A program made the position numbers and the translations under genes. A model generated the notes under the pieces. It was not told where the DNA came from and made no database searches. It saw only the letters and a program-made list of their open reading frames with translations. 64,000 nucleotides of DNA, taken from Zingiber officinale. Its lineage: Eukaryota > Streptophyta > Magnoliopsida > Zingiberales > Zingiberaceae. Positions 35,463 through 46,600 of the stretch are shown here, piece by piece (the first letter of the stretch is position 1; each line of letters starts with the position of its first letter). The stretch lies in NCBI RefSeq assembly GCF_018446385.1, contig NC_056001.1, positions 13,182,492 through 13,246,491 on the forward strand, given 5' to 3'.

Positions 35463-36378
35463 GGGTGTGTTTAGTTCAAGTTATCATATAGTAATTATAT
35501 ATTTAAAATTATGAGAAATAAAACATAATTTAATATTATTTGATTTAATCTAAATAATACAATAAAAATTTATTTGTTTAGAGATTTAATGTATAATCAG
35601 TGTAATATTTTATCATATTAATTATCCTGGTTAGGAAATGTAATAAAATTTTATTATTTTTATTTCTAAAAATTAAAATTTTAAAATATATATAATAATA
35701 ATGATAATATTATTATTAACATAGATATATATAAATAAATAAAATTAAATAATATTTTTTATTTTAGAATTTATTTTGAATTTTAGATTAAGTCTATTTA
35801 ATTTATCCAACTATAGTTAGGAGTTATTAATTTAATTTACTATATTTTTAATTAAAACACTAAAGTTTAAAATAAACAAATCGCTCTTCTTCCTTCTAAT
35901 CCCCTGCTCTGTTGACAGTTGCTCGCTGATCGATCGTTGCTCGTCGATCACCACCCATCGCCCTCCATCGCCCATCGCTTGTTGTCAGCATTTGGCGATC
36001 TGCTCTCACCTCCGAAGATGCTTGTTGCTGCTTGTCAACTATCACCCTCGATCGTCGCTTGTCGCTCGCCACCGTCATCCAGCGATCTGCTACTATCTTC
36101 GACGGCGTTGGCTGCCGACCGCCACCCACCACCTACTGTCACCTCCGTGCTCGAGTCTGCGAGGATAATTTTAGAAAAAAATTTTGGTTAACCTTTGGAA
36201 TCGAACAAAAACTAAGTACAACTTGAGGTATTCCAATTCCGAATTTGATGTCCCAATCGTTGATGTTTCGGAATCGAGAGATTCGAAATCGAGAAAAACT
36301 CAAACCAAATATAATTATCATGAATAACATAGATAGATAACTAAATTTGTTTGTGATAACTGTGAATCAAATATACCT
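35463..36378. mobile_element. Tourist-like MITE, diverged, with a GC-rich interior segment
   Basis: The left end GGGTGTGTTTAGTTCAAG and the inverted right end (GGTATATTTGATTCAC on the minus strand) match, with changes, the ends of the element at 45,715. TAA flanks both sides. AT-rich arms surround a GC-rich segment at about 35,880-36,160 that is absent from the other copy. That segment has open frames on both strands but no recognised domain. Confidence 0.6.
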
Positions 36379-37011
36379 TAATGGTTTTAGGGCATCTTTA
36401 ATCGTTAAAATTCTAAATAATTTTTTTTTATAATTTTAATATGTCATGTTAATATTATAAAATCTCATTGAAACATCTATTATAGTTAAAGTTCTATGAA
36501 TTTTTTATAATATAATTTATAATATGTAGTTACATAATTTCATACATATACACCAATTTCAATAAAAAAATAGATTTAAAATTTCAAACTCTTAAATTAT
36601 AAACTTTAAATCTCATATTTATAATAGTTAATTTTTTTATTTAACCTTTTTATTTTAAAAACCTCTCACAAATCTGCCATTCGAGATGTTCTTAGTTTTC
36701 TCACGGACATGAGTGTTTCAATGACTATCATGCTTGATCATGCAGTAAGGAAAAAGCGGCCCGAGGCTTGGTGGGACGGTAAACAGACGGATGGGTTTCT
36801 TAAGTAATGTGATTCGATTTCCCCGTAACGTAAATAATTATCTGTAATACTCAAATCACTTGTAGTGCTGAGCAGACCCACGGTCCATCTGTACTTTCTC
36901 GATTTAATCAATGGTTGGTGGTAAATTTTCTTGAGGAGCTTATGGCTAACACTTCTAAATAAATATTTTTTTCCTTAAATTTTAAATCTAAATAAAACCT
37001 GCAATTTAGAA
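36379..37011. other. AT-rich spacer
   Basis: No gene or repeat signature recognised. Confidence 0.4.
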
Positions 37012-37019
37012 CCCGTTCA

Positions 37020-37227
37020 TGTGGCAAAAAGGTGATTCGCTCGTCCCCAACGCTCCCACCAACCCGTCCTAGGTCAATACGGAGGAGGTAAATAACGGGT
37101 GACTACTAGCCATTAGTGCAAATGGCTAAGGCATAGGGGAGGTTATGCTCGGTCACGTCGAGTTTCGACCCTAAGACCTCATGTGACAACACCTCATGTC
37201 TTAACCATCGCACCACCCCGAGGGGTG
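37020..37227 (-). mobile_element. tRNA-derived SINE
   Basis: The minus strand begins GCACCCCTCGGGGTGGTGCG. It shows an A-box-like stretch (GATGGTTAAGACATG) and a B-box-like GGTCGAAACTC, the layout of an RNA polymerase III promoter from a tRNA. A perfect 8-bp duplication CCCGTTCA (37,012-37,019 and 37,228-37,235) flanks it, as expected of target-primed insertion. The length of about 208 bp suits plant SINEs. A clear A-tail is not seen. Confidence 0.72.
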
Positions 37228-37518
37228 CCCGTTCAGATTTCACACGGGGTGGATTATCTTTAAAATAAATCTGATTCAATGATTTAATTAAAAAAAAAAC
37301 AAGTCTAGATCGGAAGTTTTTGAGTTTGGATTCGAGTTGGAGAATTTTCAGATTGAATTTTTTTTTTTTGGATCGGATTCAAATTCACCTAAATTGATCC
37401 AAATTTAAGATTTAGTGGTTTTTTAAAGATTAAATGAAATTTTATTTTAAAATTTAAGATGTTTTTATGTATATCAATATCAATTAATATTAGTATATTA
37501 ATGATGGAGTTTTATGAT

Positions 37519-38385
37519 TGATCGGTGGTAAGACGAGGCCCGTCCGATAGGAAGTCAAAATCATCAACGCCCAGGATAGGGCGAGATACATTCCCGACCG
37601 GTAGGAAGAATAGCCGACTCGACATCTCGACAGCTCGGTCTGGTGCCGAGTTTCCGACGCTCATATGGGAAAGCAGGAAGAGATGAAGGCTGAGCAAATA
37701 TCCCACTCGTCTAACTAGGAACACGACATCGGCTCGGTAGTTAAGGCCCCCTCGCTCGATAGGGCGGAGTCGGACATCAAATCATCGAACGAACGAACAT
37801 CCGAGTCGGTCCGGCCTTGGTGGCGCCGGGAGGGCGTTAGCTGAGCGGTCCATTCACTCGGTTAGAGAAAGGCGTTAGTCGAGCGATTCCTACGCTCGTC
37901 CCAATAAAGGACAAAGGAAGCAGTTGACGACATCTTCCAAAAAACCAGTGTCGTCGACAAGAGGCGTGGTCGGCGGCATGGTCAAATAGGGAATTGTACG
38001 ATGGAAACTTCCATTGTCACGCCAGAGATATGCTCGCGCTACTAAGGTATGATGTCAAACACACTTTTCTGATACACCTATTCCAGGTATGCTTTGAGGA
38101 ACGTGTACACCTCTGGGGAGCCCTATATAAGGACCCTCGGACTTCGACGGAGGTACGCACACACATACACTGTAGCTACAGTTCTCGTTTCTTCTTTATT
38201 CCACTTCTTATTGGTCGGAGAGCTTATTTGAGCGTCGGAGGGCCATCGTCGGGGAACCCCTCGCAGGCTTGACGTTGTGTTTGCAGGTCCACTTCAGTAG
38301 GAGAATTACGCCTTCAGAGTCCTCAATCAGTCAACAGGAGCGTCACATCCCCAACGTTCATCGACTCAATTCTCGGACAGGATCA
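37519..38385 (+). mobile_element. Solo LTR of the Tat family (867 bp)
   Basis: It starts TGATCGGTGGTAAGA and ends TCTCGGACAGGATCA, like 5861-6711. A TATA box (CCTATATAAGG) is near 38,122. Flanks ATGAT and GTGAT agree at four of five bases. No internal region is attached. Confidence 0.85.
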
Positions 38386-39400
38386 GTGATAAAAGTGGAA
38401 AATTATAGAAAAAATAGTCAAAAAGTCATTTTTGTTTGGGTTATTTAGGTCAGGTTAATCGGGTTTGAGTGTAGGGGTTTTAGGTTGTATTCGGACTTAG
38501 TTTAGAATTTTTTTATAATTTTTTTCCAACCCAAATCCGATCTATCGAAATTGACACTTCTACTTGTAGCTATGCAATGACTTGTTCCATGAAGACACAT
38601 TGCGTCACAAGGTAGCTTGATCAATCCGTCAACGACTACAACCAAAAACCCTTCTTCTATCTTCGACGGATTTTACGTTTGGGGGTTAGATTGATGGATC
38701 TTCCAACTATGAGATAACTTGCTCTAGGATGGCGTGAATTTGATAGGTTTGAGAATGCCGTAAATATATATTATGTTTTAATTTTAGGTCTTGTGATTTT
38801 TTATTTTCTATTATTTTTAAACTATAATAATTTTTTTTTTTAGAATTTTGAAGTCACTAGTTTGGAGAACGAGTAAATTTGATTAAAAACAATGAATAAA
38901 GAAAAAAAAAATCATCGGATGGATAAATAAAAAGGGCGTCTGTCAAAACGGAACGGCCTTTCTCACCGCCAGGATCTTTGTCTCCTATCCGAATGGTCCG
39001 GTGCCTGCTCATTGTCCTCAGTTCACACGATATTTTCCATACTCTTCTTCTATCTTGGTCCCCTCTAGTCCTATACCCTGTACGGTCCGCCACTGGCTCC
39101 ACTTATACTTTAAAGTAGGCAAAATGCTAATAAAATATAATATAATATAATATTCTGTAAAACTGTTCTTTTTTTTTTTTCAACTTCTAAATCTGAACAC
39201 ACATGCGGCTTAGGACACTGTTAAATTAACAAAATAACTTTAAAATAATTAGATTTATATTTTAAAATGTTTCATTTTAAATTCATACAATTTACATCAT
39301 TTAAAGATTTATTATTTTTAAAAAATATTTCATCATACACATTATATATAATTGAATAGTCATTCTAGTTTATTTGAGTACCTCTATAATATAATAGGAC
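38386..39400. other. AT-rich spacer with short open frames
   Basis: A minus-strand frame at 39,102-38,857 has no recognised domain. Nothing else is supported. Confidence 0.4.
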
Positions 39401-39755
39401 ACCCTTTTAATATTTTAGAAAAAATTAAAAAATATTATTATATTTATGTTAGATATCTTTCATAATCTATTCACACCCTTTTAATATTTTAGAAAAAGAT
39501 TAAAAAATATTATTATATTTATGTTAGATATCTTTCATAATCTATTCACACCCTTTTAATATTTTAGAAAAAGATTAAAAAATATTATTATATTTATGTT
39601 AGATATCTTTCATAATCTATTCACACCCTTTTAATATTTTAGAAAAAGATTATTATATTTATGTTAGATATCTTTCATAATCTATTCACACCCTTTTAAT
39701 ATTTTAGAAAAAGATTATTATATTTATGTTAGATATCTTTCATAATCTATTCACA
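39401..39755. repeat. Minisatellite, 65-75 bp unit, about five copies
   Basis: Units begin ACCCTTTTAATATTTTAGAA and end in TTTCATAATCTATTCAC. Successive starts are 39,401, 39,475, 39,550, 39,625 and 39,690, and the array ends near 39,755. Spacings are 74, 75, 75, 65 and 65. The last two units share a 10-bp deletion. Units are nearly identical, so the expansion is recent. Confidence 0.93.
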
Positions 39756-39841
39756 GTTGATATAGGTTGGTTAGAGAATGTATTTATTTTTTCCAATGTT
39801 GATCGGAAAAAGATCCCTTACCCCTATTAAATGTTTATTAA

Positions 39842-40705
39842 TGATGTCCGAAAATCGATGCGATAAATGTTGGAGAAGTGTGGTGTTCATGTTGATCGTG
39901 CATGAACTCCAAATGGGATGAGCTTGTAATCACAACAACGTCAGTGTCGAGCTAGGGAGAAGTTCCCCGACGATGATCCTCCGACGCTCAAGTCAGTCTC
40001 CAGTGATGTGTAAGTAAGGAAGCGAAAAAGCAGAACAACAGTGTAGCTACAGTAGAGATTATTCATACCTCCGTTGAAGTTTGGGACCCTTTATATAGGG
40101 TTCTAGGGGATCGGGTGCACGTTATTCGAGGTGTACACGCTTCTCAAAGCTTCTACTAAAAAGACGTGTCAAGAAAGCGTCTCTGACACCATACCTCAAT
40201 GATCCGAACATATCTCTGACATGACAGTGAAAGTTTCTACCGTACGATCCTTTGCTCGTCCATGCCGTCAACCATGTCATCTGTCGGTGACACGAATTCC
40301 TACGAGGATATCGACTGATCCTCCTTTCGTCTGTTAGTGGGCCGAGCGGGACAATCGCTCGACCATCCCTTAGTCATTCAGGTGGTCTAGCCCTTTGTCC
40401 GAGCGGAATGACCGCTCGATCAATATTCCATTATTTGAGTTCCGTTGTTGTGCTGCGATCCCTTTTTGTCGATTCCGAGGTTCAATGTAAGTCCGAGTGA
40501 GCTGACCGCTCGACGTATGTCTTGTTTTGAACGTCGGACGTTCGGTGTCTGGGCGAGCTGTGGTGATATCTGATCGGTGCCTCTTTGTCCCTGTCGGACG
40601 AGTGAGTTGTCCGACCGGTCAGTGACATACGGACATTGACTACTTAGACTTTGACTTCCATCGTAATCATGACTCCTTGAGGGATGGATACTTATCACCG
40701 GATCC
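39842..40705 (-). mobile_element. Solo LTR of the Tat family, diverged (864 bp)
   Basis: The left end TGATGTCCGAAAATCG and the right end TTATCACCGGATC match the inverted Tat LTR ends. The minus-strand TATA is near 40,090 (CCCTATATAAAGG). Flanks show no clear duplication, so it is older or rearranged. Its right edge lies about 650 bp upstream of the P450 start codon. Confidence 0.75.
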
Positions 40706-41356
40706 TCTATCAAAAATTGTCTCAGGCATTTCCACTTGGACCACATTGTCGGTTGAAGTTGCACGCCAATTTCACATCACCCTACTGGCCCGTGCATCAT
40801 GGCAATTATAATAAATTAGAATTCAGACCAAGCTATCTTTCTCGATCGGCAGAGGCAAAATTATAAACTTAAGACTCGAGTCACGAATCTTTCGAGGTCA
40901 AGGTCATCCACTTCTTCCATTTACTTTCGATTTTTAAAATAGAAAGAATCGTTTACTATGAATTCTTTCACATCGACTACAGAGGAAGTCTACCATGGGA
41001 ATAGTGTGGAAGTTCACATTCAATTTCGGAGAAAATGAAACCACATGAATAGTGTAATGAACCAACCGCTCCTACCGTGAGACACATGCAGCGTTGACGA
41101 AGTCAATTATAACTGAAATAAAAGCTATTCTATTTTTTATTTTTTAAAAAGAACGACCTTTATAAAAATATTAATAAAGATAAAAGTATTAATAAAGATG
41201 CTCTTCGATGTCAGCAATAATTTAAATGAAACGGCATGGAAATACCCAAGAAATAACACTAAAACGAGCAGGATCCGGATCCCTTTTCCGCCTATAAATA
41301 CAGCTCCCTTCCTCTCGAGTGTCCTCATCCTCATCTCTCCCTCCCAATTCCCACCG
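40706..41356 (+). promoter_or_regulatory. Upstream region of the P450 gene
   Basis: No open gene. It holds a W-box-like TTGACG near 41,094 and a TATA box at 41,293-41,300 (TATAAATA in CGCCTATAAATACAGC), 57 bp before the ATG. The short leader after the TATA box is pyrimidine-rich. Regulation by WRKY factors is only inferred from the W-box core. Confidence 0.6.
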
Positions 41357-43212
41357 ATGGCGTTTCCCCAATGGGCCATAACCCTCGCCATCGTGCTAGC
41401 GGCCGCCGTAGCCCTTCTTTGGCGGAGGCGCGGCCGGAGCGCGCTCAACCTGCCACCGGGTCCCCGCCCGTGGCCCATCATCGGCAACCTCAACCTCATC
41501 GGCCACCTCCCCCACCGCTCCCTGCACGCCCTCTCCCAAAAGTACGGCCCTCTCATGTACCTCCGCTTCGGATCCTCTCCCGTCGTCGTTGGATCCTCCG
41601 TCGCCATGGCCAAGTTCTTTCTCAAGACCCACGACCTCTTCTTCGTGTCCCGCCCAAAAACAGCCGCCGGTAAATACACCACTTACGACTACTCCGACAT
41701 CACCTGGTCGCCCTACGGCCCTTACTGGCGCCAGGCCCGCAAGATCTGCCTTCTCGAGCTCTTCAGCGCAAAGCGCCTCGACTCCTACGAGTACATCCGG
41801 GTGGAGGAGGTGCGCGCCCTGAATCGCGCCCTCTTCGCCACCGCCTCCTCTGCCTCTCTCGTCACCCTCAAGGACTACCTCTCCACTGTCAGCCTCAATG
41901 TCATCACCAGGATGGTGTTGGGAAAGAAGTACCTCGACCCCGCGGTGGCGGCGGAGACCAAGATTGTGTCGCCGGAGGAGTTCAAGGAGATGATCGACGA
42001 ATTGTTCCTGTTGAACGGGGTGATGAACATCGGCGACTCGATCCCCTGGTTGGATTTCTTAGATTTGCAGGGGTACATTAGGCGGATGAAGAAGCTGAGC
42101 CGCAAGTTCGACAGGTTCCTGGAGCACGTTCTCGACGAGCACAATGAGCGGCGGCGGCGGGAGGGGGATGATTTTGTAGCCAGGGACATGGTCGATGTGC
42201 TGCTGCAGCTCGCCGATGATCCCAATTTAGACATCAAACTCGAAAGGCACGGCGTCAAGGGCTTCACCCAGGTACGTCTGGCATACTCTCTCTCGTTCGA
42301 GCATTTTGTCAAACACCTTCACCACGTTTCATTCGAGCAATATTCTTCTACAAGTATTCATAACTTTGGCTTCGAGTTTCAACCAATTAAACATTTAAAC
42401 CTGGAAAAGAAATATCTTCCAAATTATTTACAAAATCCCTTTTTCCCCTAAAAATTGAAATAAAATTATCTAAATATTCTATACTAATAAACAATGAATC
42501 AAATTACTCATATATTATTGATAATTTTAAATTTAAAATTTAAAATAAATAGTATTAATTTATGATAATAAATAATTCATCCTTGCAGGATTTGATTGCT
42601 GGTGGCACGGAGAGCTCGGCGGTGACGTTGGAGTGGGCCATCTCGGAGCTCCTCCGTCGGCCGGAGGTGTTTGAGAAAGTGACGGCGGAGCTGGACCGCG
42701 TGGTGGGCCGCGACAGGTGGGTGGAGGAGCGCGACATCCCCAACCTCCCCTACGTTCAGGCGATCGCGAAGGAGACCATGCGGCTCCACCCGGTGGCTCC
42801 GATGCTGGTCCCCCGCCTCTCCCGAGAGGACACCCACGTCGACGGCTACGACATCCCCGCAGGCACCCGGGTGCTGGTGAGTGTGTGGGCGATCGGTCGA
42901 GACCCGGAGGTTTGGGACCGTCCGGAGGAGTTCCGTCCGGAGCGGTTCGAGGGCAGCACGTTGGACGTGAAGGGGCATGACTACGAGCTTCTTCCCTTCG
43001 GCGCCGGCCGGCGGATGTGCCCCGGCTACAACCTCGGGCTCAAGGTCATCCAACTCAGCCTCGCTAACCTGCTGCACGGGTTCTGCTGGAGGCTGCCCGC
43101 GGGGAAGAAGGCGGAGGAGCTGAACATGGAGGAGATCTTTGGGCTGTCGACGCCGAAGAAAGAGCCGCTGCAGGTTGTGGTGGAGCCCAAGCTGCCGGCT
43201 GACCTTTATTAA
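41357..43212 (+). CDS. Cytochrome P450, CYP71 clan, CYP92-like
   Basis: A membrane-bound haem monooxygenase of 512 aa in two exons: 41,357-42,271 and 42,589-43,212. The phase-0 intron has CAG/GTACGT and TTGCAG/GAT junctions. The start MAFPQWAITLAI opens a hydrophobic anchor (about residues 5-22), then RRR and the proline hinge PPGP (33-36). The I-helix motif AGGTES begins at 309, the K-helix ETMR is 367-370, PERF is 422-425, and the haem loop PFGAGRRMCPG has Cys449. All are intact and the length is normal. Stretches such as KTAAGKYTTYDYSDITWSPY and EEIFGLSTPKKEPL are typical of CYP92. Known CYP92 enzymes include homoterpene (TMTT/DMNT) synthases and flavonoid-modifying members; the substrate here cannot be told from sequence. 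It is the endoplasmic reticulum type, with electrons from P450 reductase. Confidence 0.93.
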
Positions 43213-43620
43213 GAAGATAATTAGTATTAAAACGTCCAGGTGTGTGCTATTTAATATATATATGTATAAGCTTAATTTATGCGCGAATAAAAATGGTTTG
43301 TTTTTAGTGGGTGTGTAAAAGTTAATACTGAATTGAAAGTTAATAAAAAAAATTAAAAATAAGAAGTGGACTTTTTTGTTATTATTATTTTTGTCCAATC
43401 TTTTATCAACCACGGCGGGGGAACAAAATTTGAATCCCAATCTACGTACCGCTCTCAACCCTTTCTCCCCCAAATCGGTACTTGTTTCCGCCGTCCGCCG
43501 CAGCATATCGTTTCTCCGACCTCTATTCGCCGGCACCCGAGACGTCGGTTCTCTACTGCTTAACATCCTCTCTGCGTGTTAACCCTAATCCGATCCTTGA
43601 TAAAGATTCAGCGAAACGCC
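43213..43620. other. P450 3' region and BRCT-gene promoter
   Basis: Short intergenic stretch between two same-strand genes. It contains the P450 3' untranslated region and the leader of the next gene. No distinct TATA box was chosen. Confidence 0.5.
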
Positions 43621-46600
43621 ATGGACGATCCTTCAACTCTGTCTGAAGGTGCTCGGTTTCTTCTTTATGCCTTGGTCGAAACTTCTGTTGTTTACCTGAA
43701 TGTTGTTTATGTGGGTATTTTTCCACCCAATTTTTTGATTGTATTGTCACGACTTGCAATTTTCCCTAAAATGTTGTTGTTTTTTCTTATTTCATTGCAT
43801 CGGGTGATAATTCCGTCTATTATTCATTTCACTTTAGGAAGTGCGTATCGGCCAATCGAAGGTATGGAATCGGTGGTTGCTACTGTCAGTGGTTACCATG
43901 GGACAGAGAGGTTTAAGCTCATCAAGCTTATTGCGCATGCTGGAGCTAATTATGTTGGAGCGATGACAAAATCTACGACACATCTGGTGCCTTCTTGGTG
44001 TTTCTGATTTTGGTTGCTTGAATTCTGTTTAAATGGTGCTTTGTAACTGTTTTATCAGAGAATGATATTGCATTTGTTGGATTGCAGGTATGTTGGCGGT
44101 TTGAAGGTAAGAAGTATAATCTGGCAAAAAATATTGGTGCACATATAATCAGCCATCGATGGTTCGAAGATTGTTTAAAAGAAAGGAAGCGGCTGCCTGA
44201 AGATTCTTATTCAATGCAGAGGTACTGTTTTTTATATTTTTAATTGGCATCTCACAAAGGGAAGACTGCTGTGTAACTTATTTATAAAGATCATGCACAA
44301 TAAAACCCCAGTATAATACCGTGATTGTTTATCATGCTGTAGAGTTCTAAACTTTGTGAATGATTATCAATTCTTTCCCTTCAACTACAAGATGATACAC
44401 TATCACACCCCTTTTCAGTAAGATAATTGACCTTGATTTGTTAAATCTAACTACTAGCCTAAAATGCTTAAATCTAATTTAATAGTAACGGCCCCATCTA
44501 AGTCTATACACTTCTAGTACTGAAGCTCAACTTATCGTTCAGAATCATCCATAATTAATAGTATGTGTGACTTGATGGTTGCTAGTTGCTACTCCATCAC
44601 ACACACAACCTTTTTGGCATCCCATGATGCCTAGGATTGGATCCTCATAGGTACCAATTTTTACACCCATACATATAAGATTATTGACCCAATAACTTGT
44701 GAGGCATAATAGTTCGCTTAAAATGCTTAAGCCCAAGTTAATAATTTTATTACTCATCTAACTTTGTAAAGTTTCCTTGCTTGCCCATAACTCTCCTAGT
44801 GATTCTTAAAAAGGTTATCACCTTCACATTCCTGTTTAGCTAAAATCAAATTTAAAGTCATGATGGTTGGAATATGCAACATATATATTATCCATTCCTT
44901 ACAAAATGCCATATACCCCGTTTAATCAAGATATATGAGTGGCAAGAAAGTGTAAGAGTAGAAAGCAAAATTTGAAGTCATAATTGTTTGCAGACTTCTA
45001 AAAGGTGTTCAATTCGAGTTCAGTTAAGAATTAATATAGAGTAAAATCTTCTCAATCAACCTATCCAACACATTCTCTTGTTCTCCCTTTTTTAAAAGCT
45101 TACATGATTGTAGTACGACACCAGTTATCTTATCCATATTTTGAATTTGTAGCATAACACTAATTATGAGTTTAGTATGTCTTTTCTGGTAATGAAGATG
45201 AATTGTTAATTTTTATGGTTTGTTGTGTTATTTATTTTCTCAGTTGCAATGTAAAAATATGATATGTTTCTTATTTTTTGTGTATAATACTTATCAGTTA
45301 TGGTTTATTTCTTTTGATTTGTAAACATGTTTTGATATATATATATATATATATATATATAGATATCATTCTTAATTTAATATGCTCCTGCTTTCTATTT
45401 TAATATTTTTTTAATACTGACAGCCTAAGCATTAGGCAATGGTTTCATCACCCATAGCTTGGAATTGCCTTTTAATACCTCCATATTTATTTTTGCATTT
45501 CAACAACAATGATTCGTGGGTAGCTCATCTAATGATAACTTGTGGAAATTTTAATTGAATAAACAGTAAAGAGTTTGTCTTGGAAGATTTGATTTTTTGT
45601 CTCTTCGTAGTTCATCTCTGAATAAGCAAGATACATGGGAATTATGCTCTTTTTTCCATGATTGGTACAATTACCTTCTGCACACACATTACATTGTGCA
45701 TATGGATATCTTAAGGGTGCGTTTGGTTCAAGTTATCATGTATAACCTTAGTTATGTGATTACCAGGTAATCACATAACCAAGGTTATAGGGAATAAAAC
45801 ATAACCAAATGTTGTTTGGTTCAACTTAGGTAATACAACAAAAACTTGTTTGTTTGAAGGTTTTAATGAATACCCTACTTTAATATTTTACCGTATTACC
45901 CTCAGTTACAAAACTAACTATACATAATAATAATAATATTAATATTATTATTATTATTTATTTTTTAATGTTTTTTTACTTTTCTTTTTCTTGTATTTTT
46001 TTTACTTTTTTATGTGTTTTTTTATTTTTATATTATTTATTATTTATTTTTTTACATTTTTAAATTTTATTTTTTATTTATTTATTTTATTTTTAATTTT
46101 TTTTAAAAAATTTTTAAAATTTTTTTAAATTTTTATAATTTTTTTTAAATTTTTTTTAAAATTTTTTAAATTTTTATTTTTCAAATTTTTATTTTTTATT
46201 TTTTTAAAAATTATTATTTTTAAAAAAATAATTTTTAAAATTTTTTAAAACATTTTTTTATTTTTTTAATATTTTTTTACATTTTTTCTTTTTTTTTTCA
46301 TGTTTTTTCTTATCGGAGGGTATTTTTGGTAAAAAAAATTCGTTAACCCCGGAATCAAGAAAAACCTTAGTTTTCTGAGGTTTTCCGATTCCGGGCTGCA
46401 TGACCCTTTTGCTGACGTGTCGGGCATGGAACATTACTTGGGAATCATCGAATACCTAAACCAAACAAGGTTTTTGTTGATAACCTTGGATGGATAACCA
46501 AGGTTATCAAGAATAACCCTGAACCAAACGCACCCTAAGTGATATGCTTCAGTTTTCAGTGCTAAATATTAGGAAGATGTTACAATCATTATATTCTTAT

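Noticed and set aside
39401-39755. Possible CRISPR array
   Set aside because: Head-to-tail minisatellite without spacers; eukaryotic context.
42577-43566. 329-codon open frame antisense to the P450 gene
   Set aside because: It is a shadow of GC-rich P450 codons and has no domain of its own.
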